64,000 bases of DNA, from positions 62,001 to 126,000 of the forward strand of contig JABVXV010000087.1 of the NCBI GenBank assembly GCA_013365325.1. Reading direction: 5' to 3'. This document shows positions 22,241 through 37,100 of this stretch, in pieces (positions within the stretch are counted from its first letter, which is position 1; every line of letters begins with the position of its first letter). Under the pieces are notes generated by a model. The model ran no database searches and was not told where the DNA came from. It was given only the letters and a program-made list of their open reading frames with translations. The DNA is from Dipetalonema caudispina (lineage: Eukaryota; Nematoda; Chromadorea; Rhabditida; Onchocercidae). Both the position numbers and the translations under genes were made by a program.

Positions 22241-25200
22241 ATGGCTTCATCTTCAACGAACCCTACCACAACATCGTCACCGCCAACAACGAATAATGCC
22301 ACATCTGTTGATCCTCTCCGTCAAATGCTTTTGCTTCCACCTGCTGCACGGCCACCTGAATTCGAAAATCCATTGGAAAAAATTGAACAACTGCTAACAT
22401 GTCCAATTTGCTTGGATCGTTACAAGTAAGATTTTACAAATACAGTTATTATAAAAAATAAAATTATTTTGAAGTTATTATGTGAAAATACAAATGTTAC
22501 TCCACTAATTTCAATTTAATTCTAATTTAAATACTTTAAGTTTATCTTTTAATTTACTACTAACCATTCAAAGATATAGCTTCCTGAAAAAAGTAGAGGC
22601 TAATTTCTGAAGACTTTTTTACTGCTAATATTCAATTCGTATTAAATTTGAGAGTTGAAAACTTCGTCAATTTAAATCGTAAATTAAACTTTTAATAAAT
22701 TTTTGTTACCATTTATTAACTCAACAAATAATTTGCTTATTTTGTTAATGTCAAATAGTTCTGTGTTTATCTTACACTCTTCATTATGCATTTCTTACTT
22801 TAACCGTAATATTACTCCATACAAGTGGTTCTTTTTCCCCAATATAAAATTGATTTACAAATATTTATCACAAAGATTATTTTTATAAATTTTCCCTATA
22901 AGCTGCTTAATGACAATTTTATAATCCACGACATTTTTGCATCATGTGACCCTCCTATGATACATATATTTTGATGACTAATAACATTGTCTGAGATATT
23001 GAAGTATCATTTCATCGTGGTATATATTCCACAGGAATGAAATATTTCTGATTTTCTTGTCCACAGCAATAGTGACCAGTGGAGAAAACAAAATTTGAAA
23101 ATCTACATAATGACCTATGTAAGTAAAGTATCGTCGTAACATGTTGTGCCGTTCTTTTTCACTCGTCATCGTAATATAACTCAATTACGAGAATTAAACA
23201 TACTTCATTTCTGTCTTCTTTCTATTAAGAATAATGCTTTAGCATTATTATCATTTTAATGAAACCAAAATGATTGCTTCACAAAACTCAACTTGTATTG
23301 CCAAGGTTTATTAGTGACAGTATTCTGCGATATATATATATATATATCAGTTTTATACGAATTACATTTAGACTGAATCACCAGATGTCAGTATCATCAG
23401 CCACTTGAATTAGTGTAATAAAAATGAAATGAACTGAATGGTTGATATTATGATCTGTTTTTAGAAATCCATAGCACTTGCTATTTTTTTTTCGTGCCAG
23501 CACTAGAAAATATTATCCATTGAATAATTGAAGAATACGATTGATGAAGTGATGAGAAATATATGTTTCAATATGATCTGATCCTGAAAGTCACAATTTT
23601 GAACTTACATCCATTAGCGCTTCACAAGTTTCGGAAGTTTTCACAAAAAACATTTTCGTCTAATATTTCAAATTTTTTTTTTTTTGCTTCTTGAATTTTA
23701 AATTTGCTGTTTTTATTGCTATTAAATCTACAATTTCTCATTTGTACTGCTCGATTATGGATTAGTAAATCACTGTTCTGAATTTTTGGAAGTATTTGAG
23801 AAATTATATCAGGATTGCTCTTTTGAGTTGCCACAGCGAAGAGTTTCTTCTGAATCCGATCAACTCTTGCATCCATCTGGAAATAATTTCATATACTCCA
23901 CTACTTATAAAATAAGATATCAGTCAACTGGTTAAGTAATTTCAACGAATTTATTGCCTACTTTGTGAGCATCTCCGTTTTTTAAATCATTATTTTGTTA
24001 GTTTCATCCTGTTCATTCAACCTGAAATATTACCTTTTGCTTTTGCTCCTTTTTTGCTTATTACATCACTAACATTCAATTCAAAATGCTTTTTTCCCCA
24101 AATGCATTTTCCCGTGAGCGAACTACTGACAAAGCAAAATGCTTTCAAGAAGAACCTTTTTATCTGAAATTATAATCGATCACAAAGAATAGAACAAAAT
24201 CAGTGGGGATGACTCATCGTTCTTTCACATCTGTAACTCCTTTGTTTTTTTTTTTCAAAACTTGGTAAAAAATTCACAATTTCAAATTTATTCAATTCAA
24301 AAAGAAATTGCAATAAATGATCATTGTAAAATGTTGCAGACAACCGAAACTATTACCATGTCATCATACATTTTGTTTACCGTGTTTGGATAATTGCGTT
24401 GATGTAGTCCATCGGGTACTGAAATGTCCGGAATGCAGAGCGGAACATCCTGTACCATATGAAGGCGTCAAGAATTTCCAATCCAACTATACCCTTACAG
24501 GTTTCTTGGATATACATCTGCAAGCAACAGATGATAATGCTGCTCAATTGGAAGCTTACATCCAGAGGTTTCTTCATTTTTTGCATTTTATTTAAAATAT
24601 AATGTTTTTGACTGTACCAATTAGTGACGCACAATGATTATTCAAAGAAATGATAAAATAGAAATGTTTAAAGAAGTAATCCGAATTAGAAGAGAATGAA
24701 ATGATGAAATAGAAAAAAATATTTTAAAGATGATAATTTTCATCCATTTTAACTGTCAACAAATTTATTTTCCGCCAGAAAATGAAAAGTGAGGAAAGTG
24801 CTTAGAAGAAAATGATTTTTCGTTGTTTTTTTTTTTCCAAATTTTTGAGAAGTTTCTCGGATTCATCCACATATGAAATTCATATTAAATTCCATCGATT
24901 CAGTTTGACCATTTTTGCTATCACTGAAGTTTTTGTGCGGTAAATTTCTTGATTTCCATCCACTTTGTCATTAATCTTCTTTTTCTTTTGGTTAATGATA
25001 ATATCAAGCATAACAGCAGTTTTTCTGATTTGTCTATCATCAATGATTAATTCACGGTATCTCCTGCCTATTGGAATTAATAAATTTATAATCTTAATGT
25101 TATTATTCTACAGAGATTCATGCATAGATTTACGATCAATAATGCTTAGTGTTTTAGAATGAAAGAGAATTAACTTCCATTCCATCTTCTGAAACGTATC

Positions 25201-28200
25201 AAATTCCGTAGTTTACAAAGATGAACTACTCTTTCATTCATTCGTTTTCATTCTTTCTTATGACAGTATCAGATGTTTATCTGAAGAGGAGAAGAGACGG
25301 GCAGGTTGCTTAAAACCTAATTACGTAAGAAGCATACTGATAACAAGAATAACATTGCGTTTCTGACAGGTGCTTCAATATAAATGAAAACTCAAAAATC
25401 GCACAGCTGTTTGAAAGGATAAGAAAGCAGCTGATAGCTTAGAGGCTATACCTCTGCTTATCATTTCAATCACATATATTGGCCAATGTTGCGTGATGAA
25501 CATCTGTAGAGCAAAGTACAATGATAATGATATGCTATATTGTTGACATTAACTGATAATTGCTTACTGAAAGATATAATGAACTTTTTATTAGAGATGA
25601 AAAACTTTGGAAAATTTTACAGGTATAATCTGGAACGATGTAAAATTTGTGAGGAAAAAGCTGTATTGGACATTTGCGCTCACTGTGAAAAGCGAGCTTG
25701 CAGCGATTGTCGTGCAACACATTTGGAAATGTTGAAGCGTGATCTAACAAGAATGCTCAATCAAGTTTGATCTCACCTACTTATTTCAATAATGAGATTA
25801 ACTTAATTTGTATCCTATACAGAAATACATCATGGCATCTCATATTGGCTTTGAGATTACAGTTAAATGAAAATTAATTAACAAAATACCATTAGATTAA
25901 ATAAGTTAGCGTTGTTATTTATGATTGCCCTGAAGACAGTAAATGTAAGCCTAACGGTACAATGGCCCAGCATCATTAATTGATTGCGAGAGATCAGCAG
26001 TGAGCAGCACTAAAAAAGGGGCCAAGAATTTGATCCTCTGAAATTATTTCGAATATGTGAGAAAAATTACGAAACTCATAATTATGAGTAATTGCTTCTT
26101 TTAATTTTTTGAAACCAATCTCTGCTGAACATTTTTTAAGCCTTTAGATCTTTCAAACTTTAAAAATTTGGAATCGAAATTTTTGAAAAGGACAAAAAAC
26201 TGTACCATATTGCAGGTTAAACGCTTATCAAATCGAATCACAGAAGCGTCTGATGGTTTAAGTAAAGGAGCCGAGCTGTTATCACTGAATTGTGAAACTG
26301 CTAAAGATGAGGTACCACATCTTGCTATCATTTCAACAAATTTCTGTTTTCTGAATTGAATTGAACCAACTTTTGGAACTGATCGAAAGTCTATGGTACC
26401 ATTACTTGATATTAATTCATCATAACTTTTTTAAAACTTCATTTATAGGTCAAAGAATATTTCCGTCGTTATTATCGGGAATTAAAAAAACGCGAAGAAA
26501 TGTTTATCGAAGAAATCGAAACGTTTAATGCTACCGAAACTCGACTAATGCGTAATTTACGTGATATACTTGAAATCGAAAGTTCGAATATGAGCGAAGG
26601 TTTAAAAATTTTATCGTAAATTTCTATTACCAGCTTCATCATTTGATTTGTTGCTAACACAAAATTTGGGTAATGTTAAAATGATGATATATAACTCTTT
26701 TCTCACTGAACACTTCCTCTTCTAAAACGAAATTTCAATCAAAATTCAAAAGAAAAATCAGTGTCAACGTATGAAGCATACAGCATATTTTTCTGGCTAT
26801 TATTATTATTATTATTATTATTATCCAAACTTTTTACCTGAGGAATCGTAGGTGTGATATTAATATTTAGATTGCAAAACTTGGACCTGAAATAAATATC
26901 TATCAAAGAAAAAAAAATTTACAATTTTGTAAATTAAGGGAAATTTCTAGCAGAAAGTCAATATTTCTCATTTATTGATTTAAAAAAAAAGAAAAAATCA
27001 TTATTATAGGCTGTGCATATTTGGAAGCAGCATTAAAAGGTGAACGAGAAGTGCAAGATTCTGAATTGGTGAAATTGAAGAATGTTTTCTCGGATGGATT
27101 GGAATATTTGAGGAATTTTCAAGTAAACTAACTCTGCTTACCTTAGTATTTTTGAATTCTTTTATTCTTAATTTGTATTACAATATCCAAAAATATTATC
27201 TGTTAACGAAATGGATGATATTTTGTCACTAGCATGCTAAAAGAATTGGATAGCGTAAAGAATTAAAAATTATCCAATTTTTTTGTTCATAGAATTTGAA
27301 ATCATTCTATCATTTTGTTCATGGGATATGCTTTCTTCTATCTTTGCTCTATCCTAAAAGTTTTTAGTGAAGGAAAGAAAGATTCTTCTAGCGATTTGAA
27401 ATGTACGTTCATGTTCATGTAGAACGTATCATTGACCAACTGATAATCCATATTATTGAAGTAGGTTAAAGCGATATGGATAAGAAAGATACCCTTTAAC
27501 CTTCTAACAGTGATGATATCATCATAAGAATGAAAATGATTTGAAATGAAATCATTCTCAGTTCAGTTTTACAATGCCACTCTCATTTAACTAAATTTCT
27601 ATTGCATGTTTTGGTAAAAAAAAATAATAATAATTAGAAGTTTGAATATATTTACATTTGAAATATTTTTATTTAAGAGTAACTTTGAGAAGTCTTTTGG
27701 TATCACTTATTTATGATCGGTCTTTTCATTTCCTACTAACTGATCAATTTTTTGTAGTTTTTTTTCGAAAAAAAAAATCAAGTCTCAAATTTCAGCCTGA
27801 TGCCGACGAACTTTTCTCGAAAAAGTTACGCTTTTCTCCTGGTGATGATGCTTCAAAGTTACCGACAGCTATTGCCAATTTTGGCGAGCTTACTGTCATG
27901 TTACCGCAATTCGCTGGTCGCTATCTTCCGCTGGAACAATCTTATCTGCCACGTCCAATGAAAATTGGTTACGAATCGGACAGCTATAAGTATGCCAGTA
28001 AACGGATGGTTGATTTGGAAGAAGGAGGTGGACGTCCCCAAAACGACTTTCGCGGTATGGCGGGTCGTTACGGCATGCGTGTTAACGCTGGTGAAGAGGA
28101 TATAATGTCCATTCGATATCGTCGTCGGCAACAAATGGAAGAAGAAGCCTGGAATCGACTAAGAACGGAAAAATTTGATAATTCTGGCCAATTACCAGGT

Positions 28201-31200
28201 GGTGGTAATAATACTGGCACCTTCGGAAGTGGCACTTCTTATAAACCTGGAAATAGTCCATGGAGCCGCACCGTGGTTGGAAATGGTGTCAATTCATCTA
28301 TTACTGCTACGAATGCTATTACGAAAAATGACTTAACAACCGGAACTACAAAAGTTGTTCCTGAAGGCTTGTCAACTACCGTTGTTAGCAATAGATCGAG
28401 ACAAAATAGTGTTACCTCAGATGGCAACAATTCAGTTAACAAATCTGTTGTTGTTCCCAAAGGTGTGGTATTAAATGAAGGTCAACCTACAAGCGAATCA
28501 GCGATTACCCTAGCTAAGAATCAATCAACAACCGAAATTAGACAACCAGATAATAACCAAGCAAGCAAAGTTTTGTTGCAAAATTCAAGAAATACAGCAA
28601 ATCCATCAGAGCAATCATTAGAAGCATCTACTGGCAATACAGCAGTAACATCATCACAGCAGTGTCATGAATCTGTCAATCGTAGTCATATACTATTACC
28701 TTTGCCAACAAATAATCATCAAAATGAAAGCATCGATAACGCTGCTAGTATCACCGCAAAACCTTCGACAGTATTGAAATTTACAAAGAAACCGCCACTG
28801 CCACGACAAATATCAAGTGATGATACAAGTTTGAATGAAAAAATTGAAAACATTCGTACAGCTCATGAAATGCGTCGTGCTAGCCGAATTCAGAATGTAT
28901 CGCCGAAGCAATTGATGCCTTTAAACGGCACTGCTCACAACAACGCTAATAGCAGCAGTCAAGATGCTGATACAAGTGATGAAAGTGAATGTGAGAATGA
29001 ACCAATTCAGCAAAAACAGACGAACAATCGTTTTCGTATCATTTGTCGTAGTGCTTCTGATTCCAAGAAACCGATTGTCCACCAACGTTCTTCCGATCCA
29101 ATTCCTCTCTCATCAGCAACTCAGGAAACACTTCTATCGACTGAAAGTGTTGAAGGATCATCATTACCGATTCCGGTTACGCATTATCCAGGTGAGCAAT
29201 TGCCATCCTGGTTATTGAGACGTCGGCAACGTTATCAACGCTCCAAGACAAATCCTGATCTGATTTCCGTACTGGTTGCTTTGAATGGTCAACAGAGTAA
29301 TCTGGCAAGCCTAACATTTCCCTCTGCTGATGGTAATAGTAACAATATTAGTTCCAATACTTCTAGCCAGATACCATCCTCAAACAGTCGAGTCCAACAA
29401 CTTCTTTTGGAACGTTCCAGCCGTCTAGCTGGTAGCGGTCTATTGATGCGTCAAGATAGCGATACCAGTGATATAGCGGCGATAGCTGCTTCTTCCTTAT
29501 CAAATCAGGATCGTCGATTACGATACCGTAAACGGTCCAGTATTGCTTTGGATGCCGAAAGCTCCTTTGATGGTCGTTTATTCCAATCTCCACGTTTCAT
29601 TTGTACTGTTGATTACCTAGCAAAAGCAAAACCAAAACTAGTATTTGGCAAAAAAGGTTCCAAAGAAGGAGAACTTAATTGGCCTCGTGGTCTTGCTGTC
29701 CTTGGCAGTAACGAATTTGCGGTATGCGACAGTAGCAATCATCGTATCTGCATATTTAATACAGGTGGACGTTTGTTAAGGATGTTCGGGAAATACGGCA
29801 CCGGTGATGCACAATTAGACAGTGCTGCTGGAGTGTGCTATAGTCGATACAAACATCTAATTGTTTCCGATCGTTATAATCATCGAATCATGATTTTTAA
29901 TCAAGACGGACATTGTGTGAAAAAATTTGGTGGACATGGTCCATCCAGCGGTCGTTTCAACAACCCATGGGGTGTAGCCGTGGATGAAATGGGAATGATC
30001 TACGTTGTGGATAAGGTACGTAGGTACCCGAAAGCAAACAAAAACAAAATAGCTTTACAATATATTAAGCTACAATATCTTACTCAGAGTTCCCAGGATC
30101 GTCCGGATGCAGTACACCGCTGATGTTGGTTGAATATGTTTCGCACTGTTCCATTCGACTACATATCTGTATGACGGATGCATCTGACGCTATTTTTCCG
30201 TTTCGGAAACTGCTGTCAGTTGCGCCTTTCTTGAGATCTTATAGGATCAAAAAGATATTTGTGCAATTGCATAAAAGCGTTGGCGCAAATATTTTTGGTA
30301 AAAATACATGCTGCTTGGCCATTCTATGGAACCGGACTGATAAATGTCAGGTTTTTGTGCCAAGGCTATGTCGGAAGCTTTTGTTGATGAAAGAAAAGCA
30401 GCGGTCAACCACTTGCGTCGACATAATACTAATGATGTGCTGCACTAAAATGGGCGATCCTGCGAATCACGAAATTATGACTAAGTATTAGGCTAAGTTT
30501 TTATTAGTCCTAACGTCAGGAAGTTATTACTGTTTAATTGATGAATGAGCGTTGAATCCGATCTGAAAAGGATGATTTCTTGGTATTTTTCTAGAATCTA
30601 AGATTATTGAGTCTAGAACAGTATTTCAGAATATTTTGAAATTGTAATAGAAAGATGATTCTAAGCTGCTAAGAGCAGTAAAAAAAAGTGATTCTAAGGT
30701 TGAAAGAAGAATTTCAAATTTAAACTGGTAACATCAACAAAGTGCAATTGACGAGGAAAAAGCAATTCAGGACAATCATCGTGTCCAAATGTTCGATAAC
30801 AAGGGACAATTTGCTGGCAAATTTGGTACAATGGGCCCAGGAATTGGCCAATTACATCATCCACAATTCATCGCGGTTCATAAGCGTACCCAAAATATTT
30901 ATGTAACAGACAGCTCGAATCATCGAGTTTGCGTCTTTGATCACAGTGGCAATCCAATCTTTCAATTTGGTTCCGAAGGATTCCAGAACGGTCAGATGAA
31001 ATTCCCACGTGGAATCGCCGTTGATGACCAGGTTTTGTACCCAGAACCTCTCACACTACCTCCATATATTTCGGAAACCTCCTTCGTCCCTCAACCTCAT
31101 AATTTTATTCTCATCCTTTTAAAAACAAAAAAGAGCAGAGTATGTCCGCATATTTGGAAGTTTATGAATTGCTGTTTGTAAAGGAATATTAAAATATTTT

Positions 31201-31697
31201 GTCATCATACCGTTTGAAGTTGAAGTTTAAGTTTAGAATTCTCCACTAGTTCCATCTGTCTACTTATTCGGTTTACTTTGGTGGAAATGTGTTGTTCGGA
31301 TATTACTACTTTTGTACCATCCCTTCCTTATTAATATTGTTTTTGCAATTTGAGACTATCTATCGATCATGCAGTCTTTTTCCCTCATCCCTTGAACCTT
31401 TCACCTTTTTGAGCTTGAATAAGTAGACTATGGAAAGTTAAATTTCTAAGAGTGTAAAATCAATGAAATAAATTGATAAATGAAATTTGAAAAAGAATTT
31501 TTTTTCAGGGTTTCATCATCGTAGCTGACAGTGGTAATAATCGTGTGCAAATTTTCTATCCAAATGGTCGTTATATGCATAGTTTTGGTACATGGGGTAA
31601 TGCACCAGGACAACTTAAGGGTGTTGAAGCGGTTGCACTCATTGATACTACAATTGTTGTTTCCGATCGTGAAAATCATCGTATACAATTGTTCTAG
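22241..31697 (+). CDS. nhl-1: NHL-1-type RING/B-box/NHL (TRIM-NHL) protein
   Basis: TRIM-NHL family: a RING E3 ubiquitin ligase module plus a six-bladed NHL propeller that binds RNA or protein. Coding exons: 22241-22425, 24340-24567, 25623-25764, 26216-26311, 26449-26599, 27010-27122, 27796-30015, 30771-31031, 31509-31697; 3585 nt, 1194 aa, phases consistent. RING ligands C54, C57, C69, H71, C74, C77, C91, C94. B-box from about C144. A coiled-coil-like helical stretch covers about 190-300 (exons 4-6). A long Ser/Asn/Thr-rich disordered linker fills most of exon 7. NHL blades run from about 919 to the end, with repeated NHRI/NHRV motifs; the last is ENHRIQLF followed by the stop. The RING at the very N-terminus and the segment after the coiled coil ([13 protein letters not shown]) match C. 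elegans NHL-1 better than LIN-41 or NCL-1. The product is longer than C. elegans NHL-1 (about 970 aa, from memory), mainly through the linker. Confidence 0.9.
26799..26824. repeat. TTA microsatellite
   Basis: About eight TTA units in an nhl-1 intron (between exons 26449-26599 and 27010-27122). Confidence 0.9.
30016..30770 (+). other. nhl-1 intron inside NHL blade 3, with a less AT-rich core
   Basis: The donor GTACGT follows the codons for VVDK, and the next exon resumes with DNHRVQMF, so the blade is restored exactly. The core (30080-30490) is richer in G and C than other introns and is open for 122 codons on the plus strand. The encoded peptide shows no recognisable domain. Reading through the donor would stop after about 36 codons at 30121-30123. 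Confidence 0.5.
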
Positions 31698-31867
31698 TCA
31701 CTTTTCTTTGTTTTCTCTTTCTTTTTTCCTTTTTTTTCTTGATTTTCAAACTTTCCACAACGTCATTTAATAATAAGTGCTGAGTTATTTCAATTACTGT
31801 TGATTAATTAATTGATGGGGATAATTCGCTGATTGATTAATTAATAGGTATACCAACAGTCTGTTCA

Positions 31868-31873
31868 AATAAA
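31868..31873 (+). terminator. Poly(A) signal of nhl-1
   Basis: AATAAA 171 bases after the nhl-1 stop codon, the first perfect hexamer downstream. Confidence 0.6.
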
Positions 31874-33857
31874 TGAGAAAATTGCACTGATAATATCACA
31901 CGACAAATTCAAAATTGATAGTATCTTGGATTGCAGAGAATAATTTTGTATCAACCTAAGACAGTTTGTAAGGATAAACTATAGGTTGAGATTGTAAATG
32001 ATTAAACTTTCTGCAGTATTTTTAGCAGAAAAATTGATAAAATGTTTCCACCAAGTTATCTGGCCTAATTCTAAAAAAATTGCTATAAAATGGAATGAAG
32101 TTTACTTATCTAAGCTTTGTAGCAGAACCTGCATATCATTTCCTGTCTACAAGGATTCTGTCGGAGAAAATATCATGAAAACTAATGAGACTACTTGAGG
32201 AATATCTGAATATGTAATGATTAATGTTATGTGAGTACGAACTGTTTATTCAGTATTTTCAAATTTCTGATCTACTAATTCATAAAATTAATAAATTCGA
32301 AATATTTAAATCATTTTATTATACAACTAAATCATACTTAAAAATTGTTTTTCATATGCGAAACTACAGAAGTCCTATTTATATAACATAACACAATTAA
32401 GCGAAACCAAAGAAATATGTTTTACTAAAAATCAATGAGTAAAGTAAAATACATCCTTGTTAATGAAATAAGTCTAATCCAGTCTAATAGAAGAATAGCT
32501 TGCGGAAATCCAGAAATCATATTTTTCTTTTCCTGAAACAATTACCCAAACAAAGGAAATTGATAGTAATATTCTATCTAGAAGGTCAAGTAGCCACGAT
32601 ACCCACATCTATGGTCAAGTGTTACTATTGGAAACCATATGATATCAAATATTTTCTGGAAAATATAAAAGAAATTAAGTTTGAGCAGTTCAAAATAACT
32701 GAAAAAAATTTGAATTCTTCAGCAGAAAGATTATGAGTAAATATTACTTTAGAGGTAATATAATGCTTTATCTATGAAGCATTTTAAAATAAAAAGGTTT
32801 TTTAAAAGGAAAAAAAAATAGAAAATTTTTGGTAAGAAAAAAGGCGTACACGTTAGTCTAAGTTTTTTTAAGTAATACCAAATTATTTTATGAAGAAAAT
32901 CTAGCAAATTATTCCATAAAGTTACATCTTTGACTAATTGACTGAAATACCATTTTAAAAGAATACATAATGGTTTCAGAAGGAAGAGTTTTTGATGAAA
33001 TAGATTTCCTAATTCGTCGTATGAAACAGATCGTTGTATGAATCATAGTAGTGTCTTAGTCTCTATCCTGGTTGATGAAGGCCTTTTAAGGTAAAAGATC
33101 GAGAATTGGAATTATCTGAAAAAGAGACCCTGCAACACTGAAAGATCTCTGATATTTATTTTATAAACAACTATTAACCATCAACGGAAATCTGAATCAG
33201 TTAGATAGTCAGTGATAAGACAAATTAGATTAGATTTTTCCTTGTTTACCTTTCTCTTTTCTCTTTATCTAACAATTATAAAATTTATCTACCAAATAAA
33301 TACATCGATCGAGCTATTATCTAAGTCAGAAACGCTTTCCTTCAACCTGTAACTCATTTTTTTATTTGCATAGCAAAGTTTGGACAGCATACTTATCGAC
33401 CACAATTCATATCTTTTAAATTATTTTGGAACAAGAAATTAATAAAACAATTTATCGTACGATCATTAAGTAAATTGACCAAAAAGGGGGAAACGATACA
33501 AAGGCTCAAAATGCGCACAGTTGAAATAAATTACCTTTCATTGGTAAATAATAGCTAAACAATACTATGAGAGTTACATTATCCAATCCAATCAAACGAA
33601 AAATTAAAAGAGGGAATTATAATTTTTGCTTACATTTGAAATAGTTAATTTGATTTAATTTTTAAAATGAACATTCAGAAACAGTAGCTACATATGAAAG
33701 GCCAATTGTGACAAGGGTCATCAGAATGTTTTAAAACCTGGCATCTGCGCATTGCACAACTAGAAATATTGAAAAGTTATTAAATAATTGAACCTAAAGT
33801 ACACCGGAGAACTTGTATCCAACTTACTAATATCAAAAATCTTTTTTTTTTTTTTTT

Positions 33858-33891
33858 TTTGAAAGATTTGAAAATCTTCAAATCTTTCAAA
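33858..33891. repeat. 15-bp perfect inverted repeat after a T run
   Basis: Arms 33858-33872 and 33877-33891 around a 4-base loop, directly following about 18 Ts. It resembles a hairpin element between the two convergent genes; function unknown. Confidence 0.8.
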
Positions 33892-34134
33892 GTATGAAGA
33901 GAATAATGTCAGCTAGTTATCAAGTACAATAATTCAAATTTTGCTTTAGCATTTTATAGAATGAATTTCTTTTCAATTAATGAATAAATTAAAGTGAAGA
34001 CCTAAAATGTTGAAAATTTGAAAGGATGGAAATTTTCGAAGCTGCTTTCACTGAGAAGAATTATTGTTTTTTTTTTTTTTTTTTTTTTTATCATTGTTAA
34101 TACTAGAAGGAGACAGTACTGAATACAACATTGT

Positions 34135-37100
34135 TCATTCCTGCGACATATTCGCGATACTTCTTTCCTCATTGAAATTTAAACAGGCACTTTCTGTCTT
34201 CAGTTGTCTTATACTACTGCTACAGTTACTGTTGCCATTTACAGTGATATGCTGTTGATCATCATAGAATTCTTCAAATGCCTTTAAAATTAAAATAGTT
34301 TCATGATTGATGCATAATTGGCTAACAATCATCTAAAATTATTTGTCAAAAGGTACTACTTATCTAATTTCTCTTGATTGTATCAGTTGAAATATCACAA
34401 AAAAATCAAATAAGCTTCAAGTATCATCTCCTCCTTTCCTTCCTTCATTTCTCTCCGAGAGAAAATGGTAAACTTATGTATAATATAGCTAGTATCGAAT
34501 AGCTAAATAAATTGAAATTATAGAAATAAAAAGGAAATGAAGTTAAAATAGAACGAAGAATATTATATACCTCTTTAGGTACATCCATAAACTGATAAAC
34601 AAGTCGTTGGCCATCAACTTTTTGCAGTATTCCACGTTGATAGTAATATCTCAAAATTTAATAATTATTATATTTCTCATAATATTTTGACAAAAATAAT
34701 AGATTAAAATCGATTATATTTTATTGTACCAATTTGACTGATAAAATTTCTGAAAAGCAATTATCCGTATTAGGAATGATTTCTTACAAGGTTATTAACA
34801 TAGCTCTTTGAAATCCTTGAATTTCTAAAATCAACTAACTAATGTTTAATAGTGTTAATCTTTCTCAGGTATATATAGTAGAAAAGGATCCGATGGTTAC
34901 CTGAGAGCTCGACCCATTGTTTCATAATTCATTCCCGGTTTATTCTTATGCAAACCCCAAAGGCGTGAAACAGCTTTCGAATCGACCAGTTTAAAAATTC
35001 CTTTGCTATGATCCAACCATTTGATATATTTAGGCGAATACTCCTTATTTTGCAACAAACGCAACAAAAATTCCCACAAATAATTTACTTGGCCTGAAAA
35101 CGATAATTTTCAACAAAGCTTATATACATCTATTTGATTCACCGCTTTCGTTACACTCTCATTTATACTACATGTGCTATATTGAGAGTCATTCACACGG
35201 TGTGTATCTCGATGCTGTAGAATATTGATAGTGGAATAAATAATGAAAGAAAACCTTTTTTGACTAGAAAATGTGAAAGTTAAGAGAGTAAAACCTTCAC
35301 GACTTTTGCGCCTTCCAGTACCAGAATGATGAGGCATTAATGATGTAGGTTCACTATACCGACGACTCATAAACATTGGTGCTGGCTGTGACGGATACGG
35401 TGAACAGAAAAATGGACTGGGAATTGGTACAGTTGAGGGTGTACCTAAAATGCATCAACAATTAAATGATACAATGAACTTTTCCAAAATTTTTCGAAAA
35501 ACTTCTCCAAGTAGTTTGTTCCACAAAAAAGCTAAATTATTTTTTTTTTTTTTTAATAGGAAAATGAATGTATCATTACCGATAATATAGCATACAAAAT
35601 GAATAGTGGAAAGTGTGAACAGTACATGATGAGATGACAAAAATTTTGAACATACTTATTATCATTTATCATTTTTAATGTGAAATAATTCTCAATGATA
35701 CCAGGATGTGATGATGTTGTTCCATGCAAATTAGTACATAGTACATCTTGTAATGCCGAATGATAAAGATGTGCTGATGGTTGAGGTGTTAATGTTGCAG
35801 CATTCAAAGTTGATCCACCTTTCATACAATCAGTAAAATCAGGTGGAATGAAATCGGTATGAGACCAATTTGTAGCCGCTACCGCTGCTGTTGGATGATA
35901 AAAAAGTGCTGTTGATAACCATGGTGATAAAACTCGAGCATCTGTAATGAAATATCTTTGAATTTTTTCTTTACAAAATTTGCAATCGAATGGAGGTGTT
36001 GGATAAATATTTTCGTGTAAGGTAATTCAGACCGAATTTTTTGAAATTTCAAAAAAGCAGAAGTTTATTTTTCATTTTTTTTTTTATCTATTCTACAAAA
36101 TTTTGCTCATTTGTAGACTGTTGGAAAGATTAGGAAATGGCAGATAATGGCAAACTTGAAGAAACATTTGATGTAATTTGCATTCCGAACACTTCTAATC
36201 CCAAACACTCAATTATCTTCTAATCTACGTACAACAAATACATTGTCAACCATTGAGAGTGTAAAATCACGAAAGGTAAACGAAACAATTAGTTGGACGA
36301 CACATATTATAATTGATCCTTCTGTAAAACTTTTTGCTCTTAACCTTCGAACCTTCGACTATATCATTACTCAGACTTAAAATTGAAAATATTACAGTGG
36401 AAATATGTTCGGAAATAAAACGTATCAACATGTGAAGTTGTTATAGTTACAGCATTCACAAATGCATTTGTAACTAGCTAGTCTAATCTAATTCTTCAAT
36501 TTTAAAGCAAATATCATAAGCTCAATTTAAGCTTTAATCCTTTTCTTTTCCATCTCTTTTCCTTCTCCATCAAGAAATGTTCAAATAATTCGGATTCTTG
36601 GTTACATATCTTAGGAAAATCTATAAGTTAATATTGAAAGGCAATGCTATCAAACTCTTCCTTTTTATTTTTTCACAAAAAAAAAAAAGGAAAATCTTTC
36701 CTTTGCATTTATAATAGGAAATAATAATTTTCAGTAGTGATATAATTAAAAAAGTAGACCCCATCAGAATTAAACTATAATTCCCCCTTATCGTTTTGTG
36801 TGAAAGTGGAGCAATATGTAGAAAAAACTCTCCATATCCATAAATTAGAAATAAATCTTCCTTATTCGCCTTTTGATTTCCTTCTTGAAAATTCTTTCCC
36901 TAATGTCAATACCTTAATGATAAAAATAAATTATTAGTTTAAAAGAGGTTAGGAAAAAGGTTATTCAATTTATTTTATTTATTTTATGAGATATCGGCTA
37001 ATTGATGAGATTGGTTCTTTTTTTTTGTCACTGATTTCTTTTGCTGGATATTTGATCTATCATCAGAAGTGATTATGAAGAAATTATTCAGAAATTTTAA

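Larger units (their letters stand above)
31698..34134. other. Convergent 3' ends of nhl-1 and the ETS gene
   Basis: Intergenic sequence between two genes pointing at each other. An AATAAA for nhl-1 lies at 31868-31873. The rest is AT-rich, with T runs at 33842-33860 and 34065-34089 and a 15-bp hairpin at 33858-33891. No gene was recognised. Confidence 0.6.

Noticed and set aside
27658..27795. Upstream ATG extension of the long nhl-1 open frame
   Set aside because: This is intron read-through. A TTTCAG acceptor at 27795 and the preceding exon at 27010-27122 give a continuous conserved protein.
33842..34089. Long T runs that could be read as retrotransposon tails
   Set aside because: No adjacent reverse-transcriptase remnant or target-site duplication was visible; simple homopolymer tracts are common throughout the window.
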